Assembly (NCBI GenBank): GCA_028287745.1
Contig: JAQBPB010000049.1
Location: 1-64,000 of the forward strand
DNA from: Chloroflexota bacterium
Lineage (GTDB): Bacteria; Chloroflexota; Chloroflexia; Chloroheliales; Chloroheliaceae
DNA: 64,000 bases
Reading direction: 5' to 3'
Shown here: piece by piece, positions 1 through 8,339 of the stretch
How positions within the stretch are numbered: position 1 is the stretch's first letter
Layout: each line of letters begins with the position of its first letter
Program-made: the position numbers and the translations under genes
Notes under the pieces: generated by a model
Databases searched by the model: none
What the model was told of the DNA's origin: nothing
The model's input: only the letters and a program-made list of their open reading frames with translations

Positions 1-1508
1 TGGCCCTGGTGGCTTGCGGTGATAATACTGTTGCTCCTACATCAGCCCCGGCTCCGGCCGCAACAACCGCCGCTTCCGGGGCGGCTACGACCGCTGCTTC
101 TGGTGCCGCAACCACGGCTGCGGCCGCTGGCGCAGCCACAACTGCCGCAGGAACTGCAACCACGGCTGCGGCTGGGGCGGCGACTACCGCCGCTTCCGGA
201 GCCGCGACAACGGCTGCTGCCGGGACGGCCACTACCGCTGCCGCTGGCGCAGCGACTACAGCGGCCAGCACCGGGGCTGCCCCGGCCCTGAGCCTGCCTA
301 AACTGGACGGCAAAACTGCCACAATCCTCTCCCTTTGGGGTGGTGCCGAGCAGGATGCTTTCCAGAAGGTATTGGATGACTTCAATAGCCGGACCGGCGC
401 CAAGCTCACTTTTGAAAGTGTCCGCGACTTTGTACCGACCATCCGCACCCGCCTTGCCAGCGGCAACCCGCCTGACATGGCGATTATTCCTCGCCCGGGC
501 GTTATGAACGACCTGGTTAAAGACGGTGCCCTCAAATCCCTGACCGATATGGGCCTGAAAACGGAAGCCCTGAATGCCGGTTACAGCAAAGCCTGGCAGG
601 ACCTGGGTACGGTCAACGGCAAGCTGTACGGTCTGATTGCCAAAGCGAACTCCAAGAGTACCGTCTGGTACAAACCGGCCTCGCTCAAAACTTTAGGAGC
701 CGAAGTGCCCAAGACCTGGGACGAACTGGTTGCCCTGAGTGATAAGTATGTCGCGGCCGGTAAAAAGCCCTGGGCGATTGGCGGCGGCGATAGTTGGACC
801 CTGACCGACTGGTTTGAGAATATCTACCTGCGCCAGGCCGGGTTGCAGATGTACAACGACCTGTTTGTAACCGGTAAAGTTAAATTTACCGACCCGTCGG
901 TTGTAACGGCTCTCAAGAGTATGACCCAGATCGTTTCTAACGAGAAATACATTCCTGGCGGCCGCCAGAGCGCCCTCGGTACTAAATTCACCGATGGTAT
1001 CGCCCTGGTTTACGGCACCAAACCGACCGCTGAAATGTACTTCGAGGGTGGTTTTGTATCCGGTATCGCTCTTAAGGATACCAACCCTAACCTGAAACCG
1101 GTCACAGATATTGACTTCTTCCCCTTCCCTTCGTTCAAAGCTGATACTGCCCAGGCCCTGGTCGGTGGGGGCGACCTTCTGGTAGCTTTTAAAGATAACG
1201 ATGTTGCCAAGGCTTTCGTCCAGTACATGGCTTCTAAAGAAGCTAATGATATCTGGGCCAGGACAGGTAATATTGTTTCCCCGAACAAACTGGTTGACGC
1301 TTCGCTTTATCCGAACGACCTGAACCGCAAAGAAGCGGCTCAACTGGTCGGCGCTCAAGTCTTTGGATTTGACGGCTCTGACCAGATGCCCGGCACAACC
1401 GCCGATGACTGGGGTGCCGCTCTGCAAGACGTATTGAGCAAGCCCGAGAACATCGATACCATCTTGAAGAACTTTGATAGTAAAGCGGCTAAAGATTATA
1501 ACCGTTAA
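1..1508 (+). CDS. Sugar ABC transporter substrate-binding lipoprotein (family 1), 5' end cut off
   Basis: Extracellular solute-binding protein family 1, the membrane-tethered receptor that hands a sugar or oligosaccharide to the permeases encoded next. The frame is open through the window edge and shows the end of a lipobox (L-A-L-V-A-C, Cys codon at 15-17), so the start and most of the signal peptide lie upstream; the GTG at 9 is a lipobox valine, not the start. After the Cys comes a spacer of about 75 residues of GAATTAA-like Ala/Thr repeats, then a roughly 400-residue binding domain. Two permease genes follow after a 228-base gap with a strong hairpin. The ligand cannot be read from the sequence. 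Family call is firm, substrate is unknown. Confidence 0.9.
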   Translation, partial: ALVACGDNTVAPTSAPAPAATTAASGAATTAASGAATTAAAAGAATTAAGTATTAAAGAATTAASGAATTAAAGTATTAAAGAATTAASTGAAPALSLPKLDGKTATILSLWGGAEQDAFQKVLDDFNSRTGAKLTFESVRDFVPTIRTRLASGNPPDMAIIPRPGVMNDLVKDGALKSLTDMGLKTEALNAGYSKAWQDLGTVNGKLYGLIAKANSKSTVWYKPASLKTLGAEVPKTWDELVALSDKYVAAGKKPWAIGGGDSWTLTDWFENIYLRQAGLQMYNDLFVTGKVKFTDPSVVTALKSMTQIVSNEKYIPGGRQSALGTKFTDGIALVYGTKPTAEMYFEGGFVSGIALKDTNPNLKPVTDIDFFPFPSFKADTAQALVGGGDLLVAFKDNDVAKAFVQYMASKEANDIWARTGNIVSPNKLVDASLYPNDLNRKEAAQLVGAQVFGFDGSDQMPGTTADDWGAALQDVLSKPENIDTILKNFDSKAAKDYNR

Positions 1509-1534
1509 TCTTTAGGGGTACGGGTGGATCACCC

Positions 1535-1570
1535 GGGAGCAGCTTGTAGCGAAAACTACAGGCTGCTCCC
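1535..1570 (+). promoter_or_regulatory. Strong hairpin between binding-protein and permease genes
   Basis: Arms at 1535-1549 and 1556-1570 pair over 15 bp with one G-U wobble, closing a 6-base loop. No T-run follows, so it is a poor intrinsic terminator. The position, right after the binding-protein gene and before the permeases, resembles hairpins that protect the upstream message and give more receptor than permease (inference). Confidence 0.65.
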
Positions 1571-1736
1571 ACGTTAGCCGCCGCCTACCGGCTACTTTGC
1601 CGCTTACTTTCACTTTTTGGCCCTGGCAAAACTGCTTTGGAACTTTACAACAAAATAGCTTAACATAATATCAACGAAAAACCAGCGTTCATTCCGGCTA
1701 CCGACTACCAACACTTTTTGTAGGAGGCACCGTTCT

Positions 1737-2648
1737 ATGTCTATGCGACGAGGGCAGGCTTTAACAGGCTTATTGTTTATTTTGCCTGCCATAATTTTCC
1801 TGTCGGTTTTCTTAATTTACCCGACTATCTGGACTATTTTGCTGAGTTTTAATGATGGTAGGGGCTTAAAATTTTCCGAGTGGGTCGGGTTTGAAAACTA
1901 TATCAACCTGTTTACCAACGACCCAAAATTTTTAGATCTCTCCAACTTCCCGCCTACCGGGGCGGTTTTTAATAACGTGCTGTGGGTGATCTTTAATACA
2001 ATCTTTTGTGTTTCCCTGGGCTTATTAATTGCTGTCCTGGCCGACCGGGTAAAATATGAAAGAATTGTTAAAGCCATCGTCTTTCTACCCATGGCGATTG
2101 CCGCTACAGCTGTCGCGATTATCTGGTTGTTTGTGTATAGCCCCAACCCGGATATCGGGCTGCTGAACGCGATAATTACTTTCTTTAACAAAGATTTCGA
2201 GCCTATCGCATGGACTGGCCGGGCCGATACGGTAAACGCGGCCCTGATAGTGGCAAATATTTGGACTTCGACCGGCTTTGCAATGGTGGTGCTTTCGGCG
2301 GCCCTTAAAGGTATCCCGACTGAAATTATAGAAGCTTCCCGGGTGGACGGCGCGAAAGAGTTCCAGGTATTCCGGCATATTACGGTGCCGATGCTGAGCC
2401 TGGCGATTTCAGTAGTTACGATAACCTTGATAATAAACGTGCTGAAAGTTTTCGATATTATTTACATTATGACCCTGGGCGGCCCTGGTTCGGCCAGCCG
2501 GGTATTGGCCTACACCATGTATGCCGAGACTTTCCAGGGCGGCAAGGCGGGCTATGGTTCGGCCGTCGCCGTTATCTTGCTCATCCTGGTTATCCCGATT
2601 ATGGCCCTGAATATCCGGCGCTTTAGATCGGAAGGAGTGGCAAGATGA
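1737..2648 (+). CDS. Sugar ABC transporter permease, MalF/UgpA type
   Basis: Inner-membrane permease of a carbohydrate ABC importer, 303 residues, the usual length. About six membrane helices are visible; the first runs from about residue 10 to 35. The cytoplasmic EAA loop that docks the ATPase lies near residues 199-218 (EAS...DGA...). ATG 1737 is preceded by AGGAGG at 1722-1727; a second in-frame ATG at 1743 is possible but farther from it. The gene overlaps the next permease by 4 bases, so the two are translationally coupled. No ATPase gene is present, so a shared MsiK/UgpC-like ATPase encoded elsewhere is expected (inference). Confidence 0.92.
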   Translation: MSMRRGQALTGLLFILPAIIFLSVFLIYPTIWTILLSFNDGRGLKFSEWVGFENYINLFTNDPKFLDLSNFPPTGAVFNNVLWVIFNTIFCVSLGLLIAVLADRVKYERIVKAIVFLPMAIAATAVAIIWLFVYSPNPDIGLLNAIITFFNKDFEPIAWTGRADTVNAALIVANIWTSTGFAMVVLSAALKGIPTEIIEASRVDGAKEFQVFRHITVPMLSLAISVVTITLIINVLKVFDIIYIMTLGGPGSASRVLAYTMYAETFQGGKAGYGSAVAVILLILVIPIMALNIRRFRSEGVAR

Positions 2649-3565
2649 CAACTCCCTTAACCCCTGTAACCGCTCCTCCACCCAAAGCTCAAGCTGCCGG
2701 AACAACTATGGCGGGACGGCGTGATAAAACCGTAAGCTGGCTGCTGCGGCGAGGTGGGCTGCACCTGGTCCTGTTGATTATATGTTTAATCTGGCTGGTG
2801 CCGACAGTCGGGTTGTTTATAACTTCCTTGCGGCCCCGGCCGGATATTGGTTCCACCGGGTGGTGGACGATTTTACAGGCGCCGGGGCTTAGCTTTGATA
2901 ATTATGCCGATGTCCTCGGCTCAAAAGGGATGAGTGCGGGCTTTCTTAACAGCCTGTTTATTTCCATACCGTCTACCATAATACCGGTGCTGGTCGGGGC
3001 GCTGGCGGCTTATGGCTTTGCCTGGATTAAGTTTCCTTTCCGGGATACCATGTTTTTAATTGTGGTCGGCCTGATGGTGGTTCCAATTCAGATGACCTTT
3101 GTGCCAGTGCTGAGTATTCTCAATACCCTTAACCTGAACCAATCTTATGTTGGCATCTGGTTAGCACATTCCGCCTTTGGTCTACCTTTCGCCATCTTCT
3201 TGCTGCGTAACTTCTTCGTGATGCTGCCGGGAGAACTCATTGAAGCGGCCTTCCTGGATGGCGCGTCCACGCTGGGGATTTTCATTAAGATTATCATGCC
3301 ACTATCGGTTCCGGCCCTGGCTTCCCTGACAATCTTCCAGTTTTTGGGCGTGTGGAACGACCTGTTAATGGCTTTAATCTTTATTCAGGACCCCAATGCC
3401 CGGCCCTTAACGGTTAAAGTAAGTACCTTGCTTTCAACCTATGGGACCGAGTGGCATTTACTCAGTTCTGGTGCCTTCCTGATAATGATTATTCCGCTGA
3501 TAGTTTTCTTTGCCTTACAACGGTACTTTGTGGCCGGGATGTTGGGCGGCGCGGTCAAGTCATAG
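2645..3565 (+). CDS. Sugar ABC transporter permease, MalG/UgpE type
   Basis: Second half of the sugar importer's membrane channel, 306 residues. The N-terminus has a Pro/Ala-rich cytoplasmic stretch of about 25 residues, then six predicted helices. The EAA loop is visible as EAAFLDGAST about 100 residues from the C-terminus. Start ATG 2645 overlaps the previous stop (ATGA) and has GAAGGAG-like pairing just upstream. A perfect 15-bp inverted repeat follows 38 bases after the stop and closes the operon. Family assignment is firm; the sugar is unknown. Confidence 0.92.
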   Translation: MTTPLTPVTAPPPKAQAAGTTMAGRRDKTVSWLLRRGGLHLVLLIICLIWLVPTVGLFITSLRPRPDIGSTGWWTILQAPGLSFDNYADVLGSKGMSAGFLNSLFISIPSTIIPVLVGALAAYGFAWIKFPFRDTMFLIVVGLMVVPIQMTFVPVLSILNTLNLNQSYVGIWLAHSAFGLPFAIFLLRNFFVMLPGELIEAAFLDGASTLGIFIKIIMPLSVPALASLTIFQFLGVWNDLLMALIFIQDPNARPLTVKVSTLLSTYGTEWHLLSSGAFLIMIIPLIVFFALQRYFVAGMLGGAVKS

Positions 3566-3602
3566 TTCAGGTAACATTGGTGGATAACCGGACCCCCGGA
3601 AA

Positions 3603-3650
3603 TAGCCTTTCTAGCAGGAAACCGGCGAGGCTTTTCTGCTAGAAAGGCTA
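3603..3650 (+). terminator. Inverted repeat after the sugar ABC operon
   Basis: Perfect 15-bp arms at 3603-3617 and 3636-3650 around an 18-base loop. The tail is AT-rich (TTAATTA) but not a pure T-run, so termination may be partial. A second, smaller hairpin (3729-3735 with 3747-3753) lies in the same 291-base gap before the MFS gene. Confidence 0.6.
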
Positions 3651-3856
3651 TTAATTACCCAAAAATTTAACTTTGGGCTATACTGGTTATCTAAACGGCA
3701 GCCAAAATTGTACCTAAAAGACCCGGCTTCCCGGCCTGTTTTTACCGCCGGGAGACATTATTTAAGGGCTTTATTTAAAACTTCAACCGGGCTGCCGGAA
3801 GGACTATCGCTCGCAAATTCAAAAGCTTAACACCGCCGTTAGCTTGAAAGGCCTAA

Positions 3857-5101
3857 ATGGAAAAAGCACTCAAGCCGGAAGGACCGGACCGCGTTGGTCT
3901 GGGTGCGCTGGCTTTCGGACATTTTTGTGTTGATATGCAGACCAGTGCCCTGGCCGTCCTGACTCCGTTGTTGTATGTAACCTATAACCTGGATTACGCT
4001 GCGGCGGCAGTTATTATTACTGTCAACAGCCTGGCATCTTCGGTGGTTCAGCCATTATTCGGAATGTTAAGTGACCGGAAATCCCTGCGGGTTTTTCTGC
4101 CGATCGGCTGTTTGATTGCGTCTACCGGTATCGTGCTGGTCACGTTTGCCCCCAGTTACTGGATGGTTTTGCTGGTGGTCCTCTTCAGCGGCCTGGGTTC
4201 GGCTTCATTTCACCCCGAAGGCACCCGTAACGCCAATTACGTCAGCGGTTCGAAGAAAGCGACCGGCCTTTCGGTCTTTTTTGTCGGCGGGAACCTGGGT
4301 TTTGCGGTTGGACCCCTATTAATTACAATGCTTTTTGCCCTGTTCGGCAAAGCGGGCGCCTTTGGAATGCTGGTTCCGGCGGCCATTAGCAGCCTGGTAC
4401 TGTGGCGGCTTTTGCCGGTCTACGCCGCCGCCGCCCGGGTTAGAGATAGCCAGAAAGGGAACCGCTCAACCGGCCCCACTCTGAGCAGAGGCCGGGTTGC
4501 TTATTCGCTTTCGCTGCTAATTTCCATTATTAGCCTTCGTTCGATGGTCCAGACCGGGCTAATTACTTTTATCCCGCTTTACTTTGTTTCATTGAACTCG
4601 AACAACCACGACTACGCGGCTTTTCTTTTAACGGTATTCTCGCTTTCCGGGGCGGCCGGTACGCTGGTTGGCGGGCGGCTGGGTGACCGATTTGAACGCC
4701 GGATTATCCTGGCGGTTACCGTCGCCGTCGCCACGCCGGTTTTACTGGTCTTTATGAATTCCACCGGCTTTGTACAGGTATTGGCCCTGGCTATTGCCGG
4801 TGCGACTTTGATATCGGCATCTTCCCTGACAGTAGTAATGGCCCAGGAAATCCTGCCGCACCGGGTTGGCCTGGCTTCCGGCCTGACGCTGGGGCTGGCT
4901 TTTGGCGCGGGTGGCCTGGGAACCACCGGCCTGGGTGTCTTTGCCGACAATTTCGGCCTGTCTGGGACGATGCTGGTGCTGGTCTTTCTACCGCTGCCGG
5001 TAGTAATCTTGAGCCTGATTTTGCCGTCCGGCAAACCGGGTCCGGGTAAAACATCATTGCCGGTGGAGCAGGACCTTGAGTTAGCCAGGAACTCGAAATA
5101 G
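3857..5101 (+). CDS. MFS transporter, fosmidomycin-resistance (Fsr) family
   Basis: Major facilitator with about 12 membrane helices and 414 residues. The stretch near residues 115-150 (SFHPEGTR, a short polar link, then GGNLGFAVGPLL) is the characteristic Fsr-subfamily signature around the loop after helix 4. Fsr members export fosmidomycin and some other drugs by proton antiport, but this homologue's substrate is not established. ATG 3857 has only a weak GAAAGG upstream. Monocistronic or co-transcribed with the acyltransferase 101 bases downstream. The tail (from residue 395) is short and charged. Family is likely; resistance function is inference. Confidence 0.85.
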   Translation: MEKALKPEGPDRVGLGALAFGHFCVDMQTSALAVLTPLLYVTYNLDYAAAAVIITVNSLASSVVQPLFGMLSDRKSLRVFLPIGCLIASTGIVLVTFAPSYWMVLLVVLFSGLGSASFHPEGTRNANYVSGSKKATGLSVFFVGGNLGFAVGPLLITMLFALFGKAGAFGMLVPAAISSLVLWRLLPVYAAAARVRDSQKGNRSTGPTLSRGRVAYSLSLLISIISLRSMVQTGLITFIPLYFVSLNSNNHDYAAFLLTVFSLSGAAGTLVGGRLGDRFERRIILAVTVAVATPVLLVFMNSTGFVQVLALAIAGATLISASSLTVVMAQEILPHRVGLASGLTLGLAFGAGGLGTTGLGVFADNFGLSGTMLVLVFLPLPVVILSLILPSGKPGPGKTSLPVEQDLELARNSK

Positions 5102-5202
5102 CTAAAAGGTAGGACTTGGTCAGGGTGGGTGGTAGTGCTATACTTATTTGCCGGTCTTTAGGAGTAAGTTTTCAAGCGTGAATTTGGAAAGGATTATTAC
5201 CC

Positions 5203-6060
5203 GTGCGGCTCATCTGGCAAGATTATTTAACCGAACTGAAGGAACCGGCCTTGATCGGACCGGGTTTGAACAACCGGTTGCCTGAAGGGCTGCGCTGCAT
5301 ATTACACTACATGTTTGTAACCCTGCGGTATTTAAGCATGTACTTCTTTTTTAAACCGCTGGCATGGCTTATTTTACATACAATCAGTGACTTTAAGGTG
5401 CGTGGCCTGGAAAACTTGCCGACTGAGGGCGGTTATGTCGGTACCTGGAACCATTTATCCAATTTTGACCCGATGGTCGGGACTCTCTGCACTCCCCGCC
5501 CGCCCTATGTTATGACCAAAGCAGAATATTTCAAGACGCCCATTTTAGGCGGCGTCGCCTCGATATTAGGCGGTTTCCCGGTACGCCGGGGTGAAGCCGA
5601 CCGGCAAGCAGTCAAAACCGCCCTGGCTGTTGTTAAACGCAAGCAATTGCTGGGCATCTACCCGGAAGGCACCCGTTCCAGGACTTACCAGCTCCAGGAC
5701 CCTCACCCTGGGGCGGCTATGATTTCCTCCAGCAGCAGCGCCGTGGTTATCCCGATTGGGATTTATGGCACCGAAAATATCATGCGGCGTAAAAAGTTTG
5801 GCTTTTTGCGGCGTCCCAAAGTCCAGGTTTCCATGGGCCAACCCTACAACCTCAAGGAAGCGGCTATCGCTTTCGCCCTCGAACACGGCCTGGCCGCCTC
5901 CGGCAAGCGCGGCCGTCATGAAGACCTTGAATTCCTCAGTGATATCATGATGCTGAAAATAGCCGAGCAACTGCCGGTTGAATATCGCGGCCATTTTACC
6001 CCCGAAGACATCGCCGGACGGTACCGGCAAAGACTAGAACACAAAAAGGTTGCACAGTAA
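5203..6060 (+). CDS. Lysophospholipid acyltransferase, PlsC family
   Basis: Transfers an acyl chain to lysophosphatidic acid or a similar acceptor in membrane lipid synthesis. The NHxxxxD catalytic motif is at residues 83-89 (NHLSNFD) and the acceptor-binding EGTRS motif at 155-159, with FPVRRG at about 125-130 between them, in the right order and spacing. A hydrophobic stretch at 35-60 would anchor it to the membrane. 285 residues is slightly long for PlsC, mostly from an N-terminal extension. GTG start at 5203 is supported by AAAGGA about 10 bases upstream. Strict sn-1/sn-2 specificity cannot be told. Confidence 0.88.
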   Translation: MRLIWQDYLTELKEPALIGPGLNNRLPEGLRCILHYMFVTLRYLSMYFFFKPLAWLILHTISDFKVRGLENLPTEGGYVGTWNHLSNFDPMVGTLCTPRPPYVMTKAEYFKTPILGGVASILGGFPVRRGEADRQAVKTALAVVKRKQLLGIYPEGTRSRTYQLQDPHPGAAMISSSSSAVVIPIGIYGTENIMRRKKFGFLRRPKVQVSMGQPYNLKEAAIAFALEHGLAASGKRGRHEDLEFLSDIMMLKIAEQLPVEYRGHFTPEDIAGRYRQRLEHKKVAQ

Positions 6061-6066
6061 AAAATG

Positions 6067-6075
6067 TGCTATAAT
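6067..6075 (+). promoter_or_regulatory. Extended -10 promoter upstream of the peptide-binding protein
   Basis: TGCTATAAT is a perfect extended -10 (TGnTATAAT). A TTGCAC at 6050-6055 is too close (14 bases) for an ideal -35. It begins a few bases after the acyltransferase stop and would give a leader of about 300 bases for the gene at 6380. Confidence 0.55.
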
Positions 6076-6365
6076 ATTTTCAAGGTTCCGTTGAATTCCT
6101 TTTCCGCACGGTAGTAATACCGATCCTAATAACCCAATGTGTAGCTCCCCAGAATGAAAAGTGGCTACAGGTTTGTAATTAATGTTATCTCTGGGAGAAT
6201 TGTATCCCGGTAAAGTCTTGGTTATAGTCCCTGGCTTTACTTTTTCTACTTTTCAATTTGATTCCTGACCTTTATTTAACGACACCACGCGACCATATTC
6301 TATTCTTAACTTTGATAAATCCATTGGGATGGATTAGCTTCAGTAAACCAAATAACTTATCACCT
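6076..6365 (+). other. Long gene-free leader before the peptide-binding protein
   Basis: About 300 bases without a convincing open frame. It contains short dyads (for example GTAGC at 6140 with GCTAC near 6175, and TAAAGTC with GGCTTTA around 6212-6242 followed by a T-rich run). I do not recognise a known riboswitch. It may be a regulated 5' untranslated region. Confidence 0.3.
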
Positions 6366-6379
6366 AGGAGGATAAAGAG

Positions 6380-8194
6380 ATGCGTTGGCGATCTTTCCTT
6401 AATTACGGAATAATAAGCCTTATACTGGCCGTAACGCTGGCGGCTTGTGGCGATAATACGGCAACTCCTTCCACTGCCAGTACTACGGCTGCCTCTCAGG
6501 CGACCACTGCGGCCGTTGCTGCGACTACCGCCGCCACTGCAACAACGGCAGCCGCGACCGGAGCTACAACGGCTGCTGCGACCGGAGCTACAACGGCCGC
6601 CGCTGCCGCATCAGCTCGCCCTGTTACCGGCGGAACTTTCCGCTTTACTATGACCGGCGAACCGGACAGCCTGGACCCTAAACTGGCAACCTCCCAGGAA
6701 GCCGTTATAGTAATGAACGAAATCTTTGACGGCCCCACTCAATTGGATAAAGACTTAAATGTTAAGCCTAACCTCGCCGAAAGCTGGACCACCAGCCCCG
6801 ATGGTAAGGTTTATACTTTCAAAATCCGCCAGGGTGTCAAATTTAGTAACGGCGACCCGGTCACCGCGGCCGATTTCGTCTATTCCTGGAACCGGGTTAT
6901 CCAGAACGAGAAAGCCGAATATGACTTCGTTATGAGTGATATTGTCGGTTTTGACGAAGTACATAAACTAACTGGTGATGACCGCAAGAAAGCCGCTTTA
7001 AGCGGTCTTAAAGCGCTGAATGATTTTACCCTGGAAGTAACTCTAACCCAGGCGGCCAGTGACTTTATTTTGAAGACCGCCCTGCATCCTTTTTTCATCG
7101 TTGATAAAAAGGTCGTCGAAGCTAGCGGTGATAAATGGATTGAAGCCGGTAACCTGGTCGGCACCGGGGCTTTCCTCTTAAAAGAGTGGAAACACAACCA
7201 GAGCCTGCGCCTGGAATTCAACCCTAACTACTGGGAAGGCCGGGCCAGCATTGATGCCGTGACCATCGAACTGATTAAGGATGGCGCGACCGCCCGCCTG
7301 AAATACGACAATGGTGAGTTGGACTCCATCGAAGTACCGGTGGCTGACCTGACCAAAGTCAAGAACGATGCCAAGTTAAAAACCCAGCTTCAACTGGTGC
7401 CGCGTACCCGCACCAACTTTATTGGCTTCAAACATAAAGGCGATAGCCCGTTTGCTACCAATAAAGAGCTCCGCAAGGCTTTCTACCAGGCTATCGACCG
7501 CCGGTTAGTGGCCGAAGGCGCGCTGCAGGGCGCGGGTCTGCCCCTGAATACTCTGCTCGTGCCTGGTCTGCCCAGCTACAAGCCCTATGACGCTTATCCG
7601 TTTGACCCGGCCAAAGCGAAAGCCAGCCTGGTTGCCGCCGGTTATGATACCCCGGCCAAGGTTAAACAGCTTGAAGACCTGATCAACAATTATGGCGCTG
7701 CCGGTAAGAGTGGCGGTTTCGCTTACACCCCGGAGCGGGCCGGTTGGCAACAGGCTTCCGAGAGCTATGTCCAGCAGTTCAAGCAGCACCTGGGTATTAC
7801 GCTCAAGTTGAACCCGGTACCGACTGCTAAAGAGTTCTTTGAACGCCGTAGCACCGGCCACGAGTTTCTGATTTACTTCGGAAGCTGGGGCGCGGACTAT
7901 CCGGACCCGAATAACTTTTACCAACCGATGATGGGTTGTGAAACTCTGGCCCAGCAGGGTGGCGAGTATTGCAACAAAGACTTCGATGCTGCCTGGAAAG
8001 CGGGCGCTGTCGAAAAGGATACGGCCAAACGGGCCGCCTTCTACCAGACAGCGGAAAAGATTTTGCAGGATGACGCCGGTATGATCCCGACCTATAGCGG
8101 CCTGTATGCTGTCCTGATCAAGCCGACAGTTAGCAACTGGACTTACAATCCGCAGGGTCCCACTCACTTCAAGGATGCTCAAATCAAGAAGTAA
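6380..8194 (+). CDS. Peptide/oligosaccharide ABC transporter substrate-binding lipoprotein (family 5)
   Basis: OppA/DppA-type receptor, 604 residues. Signal peptide with lipobox LAAC and lipidated Cys23, then about 50 residues of Ala/Thr repeats (TTAAATGATT type), then the family 5 domain starting GGTFRF and including the SWTTSPDGKVYTFKIR region typical of the family. The start ATG 6380 follows AGGAGG at 6366-6371. Two permease genes follow but no ATPases, so the ATPases are either elsewhere or shared. A hairpin at 8215-8253 separates it from the permeases. Ligand could be peptides, nickel or oligosaccharides. Confidence 0.92.
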   Translation: MRWRSFLNYGIISLILAVTLAACGDNTATPSTASTTAASQATTAAVAATTAATATTAAATGATTAAATGATTAAAAASARPVTGGTFRFTMTGEPDSLDPKLATSQEAVIVMNEIFDGPTQLDKDLNVKPNLAESWTTSPDGKVYTFKIRQGVKFSNGDPVTAADFVYSWNRVIQNEKAEYDFVMSDIVGFDEVHKLTGDDRKKAALSGLKALNDFTLEVTLTQAASDFILKTALHPFFIVDKKVVEASGDKWIEAGNLVGTGAFLLKEWKHNQSLRLEFNPNYWEGRASIDAVTIELIKDGATARLKYDNGELDSIEVPVADLTKVKNDAKLKTQLQLVPRTRTNFIGFKHKGDSPFATNKELRKAFYQAIDRRLVAEGALQGAGLPLNTLLVPGLPSYKPYDAYPFDPAKAKASLVAAGYDTPAKVKQLEDLINNYGAAGKSGGFAYTPERAGWQQASESYVQQFKQHLGITLKLNPVPTAKEFFERRSTGHEFLIYFGSWGADYPDPNNFYQPMMGCETLAQQGGEYCNKDFDAAWKAGAVEKDTAKRAAFYQTAEKILQDDAGMIPTYSGLYAVLIKPTVSNWTYNPQGPTHFKDAQIKK

Positions 8195-8214
8195 GTCAGT
8201 TTAAGTTTTCAGAG

Positions 8215-8253
8215 GTAGTGAGCCGCCGGGATAATTTCCGGCCGGTTCACTAC
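8215..8253 (+). promoter_or_regulatory. Hairpin between peptide-binding protein and permease genes
   Basis: Outer arms 8215-8225 and 8243-8253 pair over 11 bp (one G-U), with an inner CCGG/CCGG pairing at 8226-8229 and 8238-8241. No T-run follows. It occupies the same place as the hairpin at 1535-1570 in the other ABC operon, suggesting a common way to favour receptor over permease. Confidence 0.55.
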
Positions 8254-8339
8254 TTTACCGGCTGGGCTAGCCGGTAGGGTTTACCGTCCTATTCTACCCG
8301 CAAAGTTGCACAGCTTTTAATATTTACAAAGGTGCCATC

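Noticed and set aside
3679..3684. TATACT as a promoter for the Fsr-type gene
   Set aside because: No -35 at a suitable distance and no extended -10.
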